Shown here: piece after piece, positions 9,943 to 17,970 of the stretch
Layout: every line of letters begins with the position of its first letter
Numbering within the stretch: position 1 is the stretch's first letter
Origin: Candidatus Brevundimonas phytovorans
GTDB taxonomy: Bacteria; Pseudomonadota; Alphaproteobacteria; Caulobacterales; Caulobacteraceae
Assembly: GCA_029203145.1 (NCBI GenBank)
Contig: CP119309.1
Span: forward strand, 3,001,001-3,065,000
DNA length: 64,000 nt
Direction: 5' to 3'
The notes under the pieces: model-generated
The model's input: the letters and a program-made list of their open reading frames with translations, nothing else
The model's database searches: none
Told to the model about the DNA's origin: nothing
Program-made: the position numbers and the translations under genes

Positions 9943-10464
9943 ATGACCGACGCCACCGCCCCCGCCGACGCCGCCGCCAACGGCCAGACCGAGCCGACGC
10001 AGGGCCAGCCCGCGGGTCCGGGCTTCCGCATCATGGCCCAATATGTCCGCGACCTGTCCTTCGAGAACCCGCGCGCGCCGGAAAGCCTGCGCATCGAGGG
10101 CAAGCCCGCCATCGACATGGGCGTGGAAATGAACGCCGCCGGTCGCCCCGACGGCCTGTTCGAAGTCGACCTGAAGCTGTCGGTCAAGGCCACCGGCGAC
10201 GACAAGAACGCGGTGTTTCACGTGGAACTCGTCTACGGCGGCCTGTTCGCCCTGAGCGGCGTCTCGCCCCAGGACATCGAGCCCCTGCTGCTGATCGAAT
10301 GCCCGCGCTACCTCTTCCCCTTCGCGCGCCAGATCATCGCCCAGGCCACCTCGGACGGCGGTTTCTACCCGCCCTTCATGGTCGATCCGATCGACTTCGC
10401 CGCCATCTATGTCGCCCGCCAGCAGCAGATCGCCAGCGGCCCGGCCGAAACCGGCCAGGCATAA
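9943..10464 (+). CDS. secB: protein-export chaperone SecB
   Basis: A 173-residue cytosolic chaperone that keeps preproteins unfolded and delivers them to SecA. The family core runs from about residue 35 to 160, with RIMAQYVRDLSFENP at its start and LLLIECPRYLFPFARQII near the end. The Ala/Pro-rich N-terminal extension is typical of alphaproteobacterial members. The start is ATG 9943. An in-frame GTG or TTG extension would add nine residues from the intergenic region. A near-consensus parS site (10214-10229) lies within the coding sequence. A REP-like hairpin and an intrinsic terminator follow the stop. Confidence 0.95.
   Translation: MTDATAPADAAANGQTEPTQGQPAGPGFRIMAQYVRDLSFENPRAPESLRIEGKPAIDMGVEMNAAGRPDGLFEVDLKLSVKATGDDKNAVFHVELVYGGLFALSGVSPQDIEPLLLIECPRYLFPFARQIIAQATSDGGFYPPFMVDPIDFAAIYVARQQQIASGPAETGQA
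10214..10229. other. parS site (within secB)
   Basis: TGTTTCACGTGGAACT matches the ParB-binding palindrome GTTYCACGTGRAAC in its central 14 bases; only the last outer base deviates from the 16-mer. It lies 4.4 kb on the dnaQ side of the origin gap, on the opposite side from the other four sites. Confidence 0.75.
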
Positions 10465-10478
10465 ATCATAAGTGAAGA

Positions 10479-10518
10479 CCGCTAACGCGAGGCGCGGGGC
10501 GCCTCGCTGCTTGTGCGG
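10479..10518 (+). repeat. REP-like 3' palindrome, copy 1 (after secB)
   Basis: The outer arms CCGC/GCGG enclose a perfect 9-bp inner stem (10487-10495/10499-10507, loop GGG), with TGCTTG between the inner and outer 3' arms. It begins 14 bases after the secB stop in the same orientation. It shares its layout with the elements at 17663, 19468, 37383, 37479 and 41429. Confidence 0.6.
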
Positions 10519-10526
10519 AAGGTTGG

Positions 10527-10557
10527 GGGGCGTCCTTCCTTTGGGGGCGCCCCTTTT
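10527..10557 (+). terminator. intrinsic terminator after secB
   Basis: GGGGCG (10527-10532) pairs with CGCCCC (10548-10553) and is followed by TTTT. It lies just before the start of the small monooxygenase gene at 10579, so it should separate that gene from secB or attenuate read-through. Confidence 0.6.
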
Positions 10558-10578
10558 CTATGCCGAAAGGGGACCGTC

Positions 10579-10866
10579 ATGCTGAAGGTCATCGCCGAGG
10601 TCTTCATCAAGCCCGAACACGTCGAGACGGTCATGCCGCTCTATCGCGAACTGGTGCGGCTGACGCGCCAGGAGCCGCTCTGCGTCGCCTATGATCTGTT
10701 CACGGATCGGCGCCAGCCCGGCCACTTCATCTTCATCGAGGCATGGCCCGATCAGGCGGCGCTGGACGCCCATTGCGCCAGCGAACACTTCCGCCGCCTG
10801 GTCCCCCAGATCGACGCTTTTCAGGACAAGGCCGGGACCTATATCCTGATGGACGCCGCGCTCTAG
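10579..10866 (+). CDS. putative quinol monooxygenase (ABM-domain protein)
   Basis: A 95-residue protein of the antibiotic biosynthesis monooxygenase (dimeric alpha-beta barrel) family, similar to YgiN-type quinol monooxygenases. Characteristic features are MLKVIAEVFIKPEHVETVMPLYRELV at the N-terminus, the central YDLFTDRRQPGHFIFIEAWPD, and the conserved His in LDAHCASEHF. Members are cofactor-free oxygenases or stress proteins, and the substrate cannot be read from sequence. The start ATG 10579 is preceded by AAAGGGGA. The 3' end overlaps the convergent dnaQ stop by 4 bases. Confidence 0.85.
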   Translation: MLKVIAEVFIKPEHVETVMPLYRELVRLTRQEPLCVAYDLFTDRRQPGHFIFIEAWPDQAALDAHCASEHFRRLVPQIDAFQDKAGTYILMDAAL

Positions 10867-11597
10867 GCGGCGGCTTCATCCTTGGCTTCGACCTCGACGG
10901 TCACGCCATAGCCGGCCCACAGGCTGTAGTCCTTCAGCGAGGACTTCAGGAAGGCCCGATGCGCCGCCTGCTCGGCTTCGGTCGAGCGGAAGGGCAGGGG
11001 ATTGGGTCGCGCGCCGTGGCTCAGGCTGGCCGCGGCGGCCATGGCCTGAGGACTGCGGGCCGTGGTCAGGTCCAGCGCCCTTTCCTTGCCGCCGCGCAGC
11101 TCCAGATAGACCTCAGCCAGCAGACGGGAGTCGATCAGGGCGCCGTGCAGGGTCCGGTCCACCAGTGAAATCTTGAAGCGCTTGCACAGGGCGTCCAGCG
11201 AATTGGGCATGCCCGGAAAGCGCTTCTGAGCCAGCTGCAGCGTATCGATCCAGCGATCCTGCGGCGGCGGCTTCTGACCGATACGGCTGTATTCGAAGTC
11301 GATGAAGTTGCGGTCGAAGTTGGCGTTGTGCGCGATCAGAGGCGCATCGCCGACGAACTCCAGCAGGTCGGCGGCGATCTCATGAAACTTGGGGGCGTTC
11401 TTGACGTGGTCGTCGGTGATGCCGTGGACCCGGATGGCGTCCGGCGGGATCAGACGTTCAGGATTGACCAGGCGGTGGAAAGTCCGACCCGTGGGCAGCA
11501 GGTCGTAGATCTCGATGCAGCCGACCTCGATCAAACGGTCGCCCGTCTTGGGATCAAATCCTGTGGTTTCAGTATCAAGAACGATTTCGCGGGCCAT
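10863..11597 (-). CDS. dnaQ: DNA polymerase III epsilon subunit (proofreading exonuclease)
   Basis: A 244-residue 3'-5' exonuclease that proofreads in the replicative polymerase core together with the alpha and theta-like subunits. Exo I is DTET at residues 8-11. Exo II is AHNANFDRNFI near 89-99. The Exo III region contains HGALIDSRLLAEVY near 150-165. The C-terminal 50 residues form the usual variable tail that binds the alpha subunit. The gene is last in the run ppsR-maf-aroE-coaE-dnaQ, with 43 bases between the coaE stop and its ATG. Its 3' end overlaps the converging monooxygenase gene by 4 bases. Confidence 0.95.
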   Translation of the reverse strand: MAREIVLDTETTGFDPKTGDRLIEVGCIEIYDLLPTGRTFHRLVNPERLIPPDAIRVHGITDDHVKNAPKFHEIAADLLEFVGDAPLIAHNANFDRNFIDFEYSRIGQKPPPQDRWIDTLQLAQKRFPGMPNSLDALCKRFKISLVDRTLHGALIDSRLLAEVYLELRGGKERALDLTTARSPQAMAAAASLSHGARPNPLPFRSTEAEQAAHRAFLKSSLKDYSLWAGYGVTVEVEAKDEAAA

Positions 11598-11640
11598 AGC
11601 CCCTTAATGGGGCAAGCCGCGCCCGGACGAAAGGGCCGGC

Positions 11641-12255
11641 TCAGTGCCGGCGCGGGGGCGTCCACGCGGGATCGAGAACTGTCCCCACGATTTGGCGCAC
11701 CTGATCGCGCGCTGCGTCCAGCCCGCGACCGGTATCGACGAGGAAGTCGGCGCGGCGACGTTTCTCGGCGTCAGGCGTCTGGCGGGCCAGGATGGCTTCG
11801 AACCGCTCGTGGGTCATGCCGGGGCGGGCCAGGACGCGCGCGGCCTGAACCTCGGGATCGGCCGTGACCACGACCACGGCGTCCACCAAGGCCTCGCCGC
11901 CGGTTTCGAACAGCAGGGGGATGTCGAGCACGGCCAGACGGACGCCCTCAGTGCGCGCCGCCGCCAGATCCTGAGCCCGGTCCTGCCCCACCAGGGGATG
12001 GACGATGGCTTCCAGGCGTTTGAAGGCGGCCTCGTCGCGACCCAGCGCCTCGGCCAGGCGGGTGCGGTCCACGGCGCCATCGACGACCACGCCGGGAAAG
12101 GCCTGAGCCAGGGGTTCGACCGCCGCCCCGCCGCGCGCATAGAGGCGGTGCACGGCGGCGTCGGCGTCCCAGACCAGAGCGCCTTCGTCGGCGAACATCC
12201 GCCCCGTCGTCGACTTGCCCATGCCGATGGAGCCGGTCAGGCCAAGGATGATCAC
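11641..12255 (-). CDS. coaE: dephospho-CoA kinase
   Basis: A 204-residue kinase catalysing the last step of coenzyme A synthesis, phosphorylation of dephospho-CoA at the 3'-OH of ribose. The P-loop GLTGSIGMGKST is at residues 4-15. The family signature DIPLLFETGGE lies near 102-112, and the lid region contains RQTPDAEKRRRADF. The start is GTG 12255, whose GTGA overlaps the aroE stop by 4 bases. This coupling decides the start over the much longer open frame upstream. It is part of the ppsR-maf-aroE-coaE operon. Confidence 0.93.
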   Translation of the reverse strand: MIILGLTGSIGMGKSTTGRMFADEGALVWDADAAVHRLYARGGAAVEPLAQAFPGVVVDGAVDRTRLAEALGRDEAAFKRLEAIVHPLVGQDRAQDLAAARTEGVRLAVLDIPLLFETGGEALVDAVVVVTADPEVQAARVLARPGMTHERFEAILARQTPDAEKRRRADFLVDTGRGLDAARDQVRQIVGTVLDPAWTPPRRH

Positions 12256-13094
12256 ACGCCTTCTCCCAGATGGGCCAGCAGCAGGGCGCGCAGGTCCAGC
12301 GGCGGCGGCGGGCGACGGAACAGGGCGGTGAAGGAGGGCGCCGCCTGACCGATCAGCATGGCCAGACCGTCCACCGTGGTCAGACCGCGGGCGCGCGCTG
12401 CCGCCAGAAAGGGGGTGACGACGGGCTTGTAGGTCATGTCCATGACCACGGCGCTCGGCTTCAGCAGCGCCAGGTCGATGCTCGGTTGAACACTGAGGGC
12501 GTTGATCACCAGGTCGGCGGAGGCCAGGGCGGTCTCGTCGGCCACGCTCACCGACGCGCCCAGGTCGGCGGCCAGGGCCTCGGCCCGGTCTTGCGAGCGA
12601 TTGAGGATGTGGATGGTCGCCCCCGCCTCGATCAGGGCGCCCGCGCCAGCGCGGGCCGCCCCGCCGGCGCCCAGCATGACCACGACGGCGCCTTTCAGCT
12701 TCAGCGCCGGCGCCTGGTCGGCCAGGGCGCAAAGGACGCCGACGCCGTCGGAGCTGTCGGCCCGCACCCGGCCCTTGTCGAAGACGAGGATATTGGCCGA
12801 ACCGGTCGCCTGGGCCGCTGGACTGGCTTCATCCGCCAGGGCGAAGGCCTGTTCCTTGAAGGGGGCGGTGACGTTCAGGCCCTGGACCAGACCCGCGCGG
12901 CCGGCGGCGACCAGGATGTCGAACCCGGCGGCGTCTTGGGGCGCGAACGGCATATAGGCGCCGTCGATGGCGCCGGCCTCCAGCCAGGCGTTGTGGATCA
13001 CCGGGCTAAGCGAATGGGCCACCGGCTGACCGGCGATGCCCGCCAGCAGGGCGGCGCCGGTGATGCGGTTGGTGCGAAAAGGGGAGGGGCTCAC
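12252..13094 (-). CDS. aroE: shikimate dehydrogenase
   Basis: A 280-residue enzyme that reduces 3-dehydroshikimate to shikimate with NADPH in aromatic amino-acid synthesis. The substrate-binding domain has PVAHSLSP near residue 25 and the catalytic lysine in NVTAPFKE. The NADP domain has GAGGAARA and NRSQDRAEALA. The usual NTDxxG motif is SSDGVG here, keeping the Asp. I chose GTG 13094, where GTGA overlaps the maf stop. The longer frame starting at 13139 lies inside maf. Its own stop is coupled in the same way to coaE. Confidence 0.92.
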   Translation of the reverse strand: MSPSPFRTNRITGAALLAGIAGQPVAHSLSPVIHNAWLEAGAIDGAYMPFAPQDAAGFDILVAAGRAGLVQGLNVTAPFKEQAFALADEASPAAQATGSANILVFDKGRVRADSSDGVGVLCALADQAPALKLKGAVVVMLGAGGAARAGAGALIEAGATIHILNRSQDRAEALAADLGASVSVADETALASADLVINALSVQPSIDLALLKPSAVVMDMTYKPVVTPFLAAARARGLTTVDGLAMLIGQAAPSFTALFRRPPPPLDLRALLLAHLGEGV

Positions 13095-13690
13095 GAGACG
13101 ATCACCCCGGCGCGGCGCAGCTCGGCCAGCACCGGCCACAGCGGCAGGCCGAGCACGGTGAAATAGTCGCCCTCGACCGCCTCGAACAACTGTGACCCCA
13201 GGCCCTCCAGCCGGTAGGAGCCGACGCAGGCCAGCAGGGCCTCGCCCTCCGCCGCCAGATAGGCGTCGAGGAAGGCGTCGGAGAAGTCGCGCATCCTCAT
13301 CTCGACGGTGTCCACGCCGGACCAGACCACCTGGCCGTTGCGGGCCAGGGCCGCGCCGGAATGCAGCTGATGCGTCCGGCCGCGCATGGCGACCAGGCGT
13401 TCGCGCGCCGCCGCCAGCGTCGGGGCCTTGGAGACCAGGCCGCCGTCGAAGGCCAGGGTCTGATCGGCGCCCAGGACCCAGGCGTCGGCGTCGTGGCGCG
13501 ACACGGCGAGGGCCTTGGCCCGCGCCAGTTCGACCGCCAGTGCGACCGGATCGACGCCCGGGGTCTTCAGCCTGTCCTCGTCCACGTCGGCGACCTGAAC
13601 GGTGAAAGGCACGCCCGCCTCGGTCAGGATCGCGCGTCGCGCCGCGCTCTTGGAGGCCAGGATCAGGCGTTCGCCGTCAGTCGTCGTCAC
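13091..13690 (-). CDS. Maf-family nucleotide pyrophosphatase
   Basis: A 199-residue house-cleaning nucleotide pyrophosphatase of the Maf family, which hydrolyses non-canonical or excess nucleoside triphosphates. The N-terminal signature LILASKSAARRAIL is at 9-22, and the catalytic acidic residue lies in VLGADQTLAF near 71-80. The YRLEGLGSQLFEAVEGDYFTVLGLPL segment is the conserved C-terminal part. It starts at GTG 13690 with a 4-base GTGA overlap with the ppsR stop, and its stop overlaps the aroE start likewise, so the three genes are translationally coupled. Confidence 0.93.
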   Translation of the reverse strand: MTTTDGERLILASKSAARRAILTEAGVPFTVQVADVDEDRLKTPGVDPVALAVELARAKALAVSRHDADAWVLGADQTLAFDGGLVSKAPTLAAARERLVAMRGRTHQLHSGAALARNGQVVWSGVDTVEMRMRDFSDAFLDAYLAAEGEALLACVGSYRLEGLGSQLFEAVEGDYFTVLGLPLWPVLAELRRAGVIVS

Positions 13691-14559
13691 GAGGGGGCTC
13701 CGGGAGTGTCCTGGCGGCGGCTGCGCCGCTCGCTCAGCAGGTTGAGAATGGCGGCCGCGGTCTCCTCGACCGAGCGGCGGGTGACGTCGATGGTCGGCCA
13801 GCCGCGCCGCTCGAAGGCGCGGCGCGCCTTGACGGTTTCATCGCGCACCGCCTCATGATCCACATAGTCGGAGGCGCGCGCGGCGTTCAGACCCTCCAGC
13901 CGGTTGCGGCGGATCTGCACCAGACGATCCGGCGAGACCGTCAGGCCGACGACCAGAGGGTTCTTCAACTGGGTCAGTCGCTCGCCATCTTCCTGGCCCG
14001 GCACCAGCGGCACGTTGGCGGCGCGAATGCCGCGATTGGCCAGATAGATGCAGGTCGGGGTCTTGGAGGTCCGGCTGACGCCGCACAGGACCACGTCGGC
14101 GTGCTCCAGCTGTTCCAGCGTGCCCTGGCCGTCGTCGTGGGCGATGGCGAAGTCCAGGGCGCCGATGCGATTGAAATAGCCGTGGTCGAGGGCGTGCTGA
14201 GCCCCGACGCGGGTCGAGATGTTCGTGCCCAGATAACCCGACAGCGCCCCGACCAGAGGGTCCAGCGCCCCGATCTGCGGCGTCTGCAGCCGACGACAGC
14301 CTTCTTCCAGCTGTTCGCGCAGTTCGCGGTCGACCAGGGTGTGCAGCACCACGCCGGGCGCTCCGGCGACCTCTTCCAGAACCCGCTCCATCTGCTTGGG
14401 CGAACGGACCAGAGCATAGATGTGTTCGATGGGAATGACGCCGTCGAACCGGGCGATGACGGCCTTGGCCATGGCGTTGAGGGTCTCGCCGGTCGAGTCC
14501 GAGACCAGATGGACATGGAAATAGGTGGCGAGACGCGACGAGGGTCGGGCGGGGCTCAT
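13687..14559 (-). CDS. ppsR: pyruvate, phosphate dikinase regulatory protein (DUF299 kinase/phosphorylase)
   Basis: A 290-residue member of the PSRP/DUF299 family, bifunctional enzymes that phosphorylate and dephosphorylate pyruvate phosphate dikinase or PEP synthase. The N-terminal FHVHLVSDSTGETL and the P-loop-like GVSRTSKTPTCIYLA are diagnostic. The DYVDHEAVRDE segment lies in the C-terminal part. The start ATG 14559 follows a short purine stretch; upstream in-frame sequence enters the origin region and is not coding-like. In C. crescentus a DUF299 gene is the first gene next to the origin, which fits this position. It heads the coupled operon with maf, aroE and coaE. Confidence 0.92.
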   Translation of the reverse strand: MSPARPSSRLATYFHVHLVSDSTGETLNAMAKAVIARFDGVIPIEHIYALVRSPKQMERVLEEVAGAPGVVLHTLVDRELREQLEEGCRRLQTPQIGALDPLVGALSGYLGTNISTRVGAQHALDHGYFNRIGALDFAIAHDDGQGTLEQLEHADVVLCGVSRTSKTPTCIYLANRGIRAANVPLVPGQEDGERLTQLKNPLVVGLTVSPDRLVQIRRNRLEGLNAARASDYVDHEAVRDETVKARRAFERRGWPTIDVTRRSVEETAAAILNLLSERRSRRQDTPGAPS

Positions 14560-15082
14560 GGCTCTGATCGTCTCCTCATCCTCAAACCGCCCCGGATAGC
14601 GGCGGACTCTTTCCCCCCAGCCTGTGCAAAAGCCGGGGCGCCGTTCGACATCGCCTGGGCGCCGACGGGGCGCCGATTGGGCGCCGAATCCTCTAGCAAG
14701 CTCAGACGCGGGTCGCGAGCGGGGATCACGGGCGCCGATTGCCGAACGGCGCCTGGAGTCGTTCATACAGGCGCCGAATTATTATCCTCACCAGGGGATA
14801 AGGCGCCTTGTCCAGAATTGGCGCCCGGCGCCTTTCCCACAACGGCGCCCAGATCGGACTCCCGTCATAGCGGACTCAGAGCCGGTTATCCCCGTAATCA
14901 ACACACCATGACGGCCCCCTCAGGAATCGTTCTTCCGAAATCCGGGAAAAACCTGTCGATGGACGGGAGTTCCGAATTCTATCCCCGCTGTCCAGCGCCC
15001 TGCTTCCAACCTCCAATTCTTTCAAATTCTTATTCTTGAATAGGGATTGAGGCTTGGGGGTGTGCATCCTAAAGCCCAGACC
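14560..15082. other. likely chromosomal replication origin (oriC) between ppsR and hemE
   Basis: This 523-base gap holds no gene and corresponds to the hemE-adjacent origin of C. crescentus. It contains eleven GGCGCC palindromes between 14637 and 14849. Six GANTC (CcrM) sites lie at 14605, 14686, 14756, 14857, 14873 and 14924. DnaA-like boxes are TTATCCTCA (14782), TTATCCCCT (14801-14793, minus), TTATCCCCG (14886) and CTATCCCCG (14979). The first two face each other between two GGCGCC sites. An AT-rich stretch at 15014-15046 before hemE could be the unwinding element. No TTAA occurs, so canonical CtrA sites are absent. The call is inference from position and motifs. Confidence 0.75.
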
Positions 15083-16117
15083 ATGAGCACTCCTCTTCTG
15101 ATCCAGGCTCTCCAGGGCCAGACTACGACCCGTCCGCCCGTGTGGTTCATGCGTCAGGCCGGGCGCTACCTGCCCGAGTACCGCGAGCTGCGGGCCAAGG
15201 CGCCGGACTTCATCGCCTTCTGCCACAACCCCGAGATGGCGGCGGAAGCCACGCTTCAGCCGATGCGCCGGTTCGGCTTTGATGCGGCCATTGTCTTCGC
15301 CGACATCCTGCTGATCCCGGGCGCTCTGGGACAGAAGGTCTGGTTCGAAGCCGGCGAAGGTCCGCGCCTCGGCGCCCTGCCGTCGGTGGAGTCGATGCGG
15401 GAGCTGGCTTCCGGGGCGGGAGAGGCCCTGAAGTCGGTGGGCCATACCCTTAGCCTGGTGCGGGCTGAACTCGATCCGTCCAAGGCCCTGATCGGGTTCG
15501 CCGGCGCGCCCTGGACCGTGGCCACCTATATGCTGGACGGCGAAGCCCGGACGATCATGAAGGGCGAGCGCGCTGCGGCCCGGACCTACGCCTATGCCGA
15601 ACCGGAAAAGGTCGCAGCCCTGCTGGAGGTTCTGGTCGAGGCTACCGCCCATTATCTGAAGATGCAGCAGGACGCCGGCGCCCAGGTGCTGAAGATCTTC
15701 GAGAGCTGGGCCGAGGGCCTGCCCGACGATCTGTTCGAAATCCTGGTCCTGAAGCCTCACCAGGCGCTTGTGGCGCGCGCCCGGGCCCTGGGGGTCACCG
15801 TGCCGCTCATCGGCTTCCCAAGAGGCTCTGCGGCGCTTGCAGAGCGTTACGCGAGCGAGTGCGACGTCCAGGCCGTGGCGCTGGACACCGCCTGTCCTCT
15901 GGAAGTCGGCAAGCGGGTTCAGGCCATCAAGCCCATTCAAGGCGCGCTCGACCCCCTGTTGCTGCGTGCCGGCGGTCCCATGCTGGATCGTCGCGTCGAT
16001 CAACTGATGGAGGCCTGGGGTCAGGGGCCGTGGATCTTCAACCTGGGTCACGGCATCCTGCCGGACGTGCCGATCGCGCACGTCGAACAGGTCCTGCGTC
16101 GGATCGGCGCCCAATGA
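15083..16117 (+). CDS. hemE: uroporphyrinogen decarboxylase
   Basis: A 344-residue cytosolic enzyme that decarboxylates the four acetate side chains of uroporphyrinogen III to give coproporphyrinogen III. The family signature PPVWFMRQAGRYLPEYR lies at about 17-33, with the catalytic Asp in AIVFADILLIP near 73. IGFAGAPWTVATYM and FNLGHGI are also conserved. I chose ATG 15083; a GTG-started extension of 12 residues is possible but lies in the origin gap. Its stop overlaps the hemH start (ATGA), so the two are coupled. It borders the likely origin, as in Caulobacter, where hemE transcription is linked to origin control. Confidence 0.95.
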   Translation: MSTPLLIQALQGQTTTRPPVWFMRQAGRYLPEYRELRAKAPDFIAFCHNPEMAAEATLQPMRRFGFDAAIVFADILLIPGALGQKVWFEAGEGPRLGALPSVESMRELASGAGEALKSVGHTLSLVRAELDPSKALIGFAGAPWTVATYMLDGEARTIMKGERAAARTYAYAEPEKVAALLEVLVEATAHYLKMQQDAGAQVLKIFESWAEGLPDDLFEILVLKPHQALVARARALGVTVPLIGFPRGSAALAERYASECDVQAVALDTACPLEVGKRVQAIKPIQGALDPLLLRAGGPMLDRRVDQLMEAWGQGPWIFNLGHGILPDVPIAHVEQVLRRIGAQ

Positions 16118-17187
16118 CCCAGACCGCCGAGAACAATCGTCCGGGCCGACGCGTGGCGGTGGTGCTGACCAATCTCGGCGGGCCGGACGGACCGGACGCG
16201 GTCAAACCCTTCCTGTTCAACCTGTTCAACGACCCGGCCATCATCGGCTTGCCGGGGATTGTCCGCACGCCCCTGGCCCGGCTGATCTCCTCGCGGCGCG
16301 AAAAGTCGGCTCAGGCCAACTACGCCCGGATGGGCGGGGGCTCGCCCCTGTTGCCCGAGACGCTGAAACAGGCGGCGGCTCTATCGGAAGCTTTGGCCGA
16401 TGCGGCGCCGGGCGACGAGACCGAGGTCTTCATCGCCATGCGCTACTGGCATCCCTTCACGGAGGATACGGCGCGGGCGGTGGCGGAGTTCCAGCCGGAT
16501 CACGTGGTGCTGCTGCCGCTCTATCCGCAGTTCTCGACCACCACGACCGCTTCGTCGCTCAAGGCCTGGCGCGAGGCCTACAAGGGCCCGGGCGAGGTCC
16601 ACGCCGTCTGCTGCTATCCCGACGCCGAGGGCTTGATCGAGGCCCAGGCCCGGCTGATCCGCGCGACCATGGACAAGGCCGAGGGCCGGCCGGTCCGGGT
16701 GCTGTTCTCCGCTCACGGCATCCCTGAAAAACTGGTCGCCGCCGGCGATCCCTATCAGGCTCAGGTCGAGGCCACGGTGGCCGCCGTCGTCGCCCGTATG
16801 GGGCTGAGCGACTGGGCCATCTGCTATCAGAGCCGGGTCGGGCCGCTGAAATGGCTGGGGCCGTCGACGCCCGAGGCCGTTGAGCAGGCGGGCCGGGACG
16901 GGGTGGGGGCTGTGGTCGTGCCGATCGCCTTCGTGTCCGAGCATATCGAGACCCTGGTCGAGCTGGATCACGAATACGCCGAACTGGCCGAACAGGTCGG
17001 TTGCGCACCCTATCTGCGCGCGCCGGCCGTGGGCGTGGAGCCCGCTTTCATCACCACCCTGACCCAGGCGGTCGAGGCGGCGCTGAAGACCCCCGGCGTC
17101 GCGCCTCAGGGTGTGGCCAAGGGCGCCTTCTGCTCCGGGCTGAAAGCCTGCGCCAGCGGCTGTTCAAAACGCGCCAAAGCCGCCTAG
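16114..17187 (+). CDS. hemH: ferrochelatase, probable [2Fe-2S] type
   Basis: A 357-residue enzyme inserting Fe(II) into protoporphyrin IX, the last step of heme synthesis. The catalytic His lies in VLFSAHGIPEKL and the partner acidic region in FVSEHIETLVELDHEYAEL. Both are well conserved, as is the N-terminal VLTNLGGPDGPDAVKPFL. The C-terminus carries a cysteine-rich tail, FCSGLKACASGCSKR. Caulobacter ferrochelatase is known to bind a [2Fe-2S] cluster, and these cysteines are good candidates. It begins at ATG 16114 with a 4-base overlap with hemE, and hemJ starts 9 bases downstream. Confidence 0.95.
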   Translation: MTQTAENNRPGRRVAVVLTNLGGPDGPDAVKPFLFNLFNDPAIIGLPGIVRTPLARLISSRREKSAQANYARMGGGSPLLPETLKQAAALSEALADAAPGDETEVFIAMRYWHPFTEDTARAVAEFQPDHVVLLPLYPQFSTTTTASSLKAWREAYKGPGEVHAVCCYPDAEGLIEAQARLIRATMDKAEGRPVRVLFSAHGIPEKLVAAGDPYQAQVEATVAAVVARMGLSDWAICYQSRVGPLKWLGPSTPEAVEQAGRDGVGAVVVPIAFVSEHIETLVELDHEYAELAEQVGCAPYLRAPAVGVEPAFITTLTQAVEAALKTPGVAPQGVAKGAFCSGLKACASGCSKRAKAA

Positions 17188-17196
17188 GATCACGCC

Positions 17197-17661
17197 ATGA
17201 ACGCCTATGATCTCGCTCGCGGCCTGCATATTCTGGCGGTCATCGCCTGGATGGCGGGAATGCTCTTCCTGCCGCGCCTCTATGCCTATGACGCCGAGCA
17301 GAACGGCAAGCCAGAGCCCCTCCGAGCCGAGATGCAGGCCCTGCTGAGGACCTGGCAGACAAGGCTGCTGCGCATCATCATCAATCCGGCGATGATCCTG
17401 GCCTTCGTCTTCGGCGGTTGGCTGATCTGGATCGACGGCACGGGGCGTGGATGGGATGTGTTCCAGCAGCCCTGGATGGTGACCAAGCTGACCGGCGTCT
17501 TTTTGCTGGCTGGCTGGCATGGCTTCCTGGCCCGCGAACGCAAGAAGATCGCCGCCGGAACATCGAAACACTCCGGCCGCTTCTGGCGTATGACGAATGA
17601 AATCCCCTTCTTGCTGGCCATCATCATGGTGCTGTCGGTGACGCTGGAGTGGAGGTTTTAG
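17197..17661 (+). CDS. hemJ: protoporphyrinogen IX oxidase HemJ
   Basis: A 154-residue membrane protein of the UPF0093/HemJ family, which oxidises protoporphyrinogen IX to protoporphyrin IX in bacteria lacking HemG and HemY. Four transmembrane segments are visible: about 8-27, 55-78, 90-108 and 133-152. The conserved His lies in LHILAVIAWMAGML and the conserved Lys in PWMVTKLTGVFLL. Position directly after ferrochelatase supports the call, placing the last three heme enzymes of this cluster in one operon. A REP-like palindrome begins 2 bases after the stop. Confidence 0.93.
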   Translation: MNAYDLARGLHILAVIAWMAGMLFLPRLYAYDAEQNGKPEPLRAEMQALLRTWQTRLLRIIINPAMILAFVFGGWLIWIDGTGRGWDVFQQPWMVTKLTGVFLLAGWHGFLARERKKIAAGTSKHSGRFWRMTNEIPFLLAIIMVLSVTLEWRF

Positions 17662-17970
17662 GGCGCTATCGCGCGCGACGCGGTCGCGCGCGGCTTGAGC
17701 GCACGAAGCGCCAGGCCACGTCGGCTCGAAGCGTGGAGCCTTTTGACCGCGGCCAAAAAGAATGGCCTTGCTTGACGGCGCCGGGTCATTCGTGGTTCCG
17801 CTGGCGATGAACCGTTCGGCGTAGGCCGCAGGGCGGTCCCTCTCTTCTTGCGACGCCTGCCGGATTGATCCTGCGGGAGCCCGTCGCCCTCCCTCTGGCC
17901 GCAAGGCCGCGACATCGACAGACGAACCGCCCTCGACGCCCTCGCGTCCGAGCGCGTGAGCGAGCACGCC
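17662..17970 (+). other. intergenic region and rho leader
   Basis: This stretch of 309 bases contains a REP-like palindrome at its 5' end (17663-17702). The rest is the probable leader of rho, with a short GGCC-gcaa-GGCC hairpin near 17898-17909. Rho genes are often autoregulated through their leaders, but no specific attenuator can be shown here. Confidence 0.4.
17663..17702 (+). repeat. REP-like 3' palindrome, copy 2 (after hemJ)
   Basis: The outer arms GCGCT/AGCGC enclose ATC, a perfect inner stem GCGCGCGAC/GTCGCGCGC with loop GCG, and a CTTG spacer. It begins 2 bases after the hemJ stop in the same orientation. The fully paired inner stem makes it one of the best-formed copies. Confidence 0.65.
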
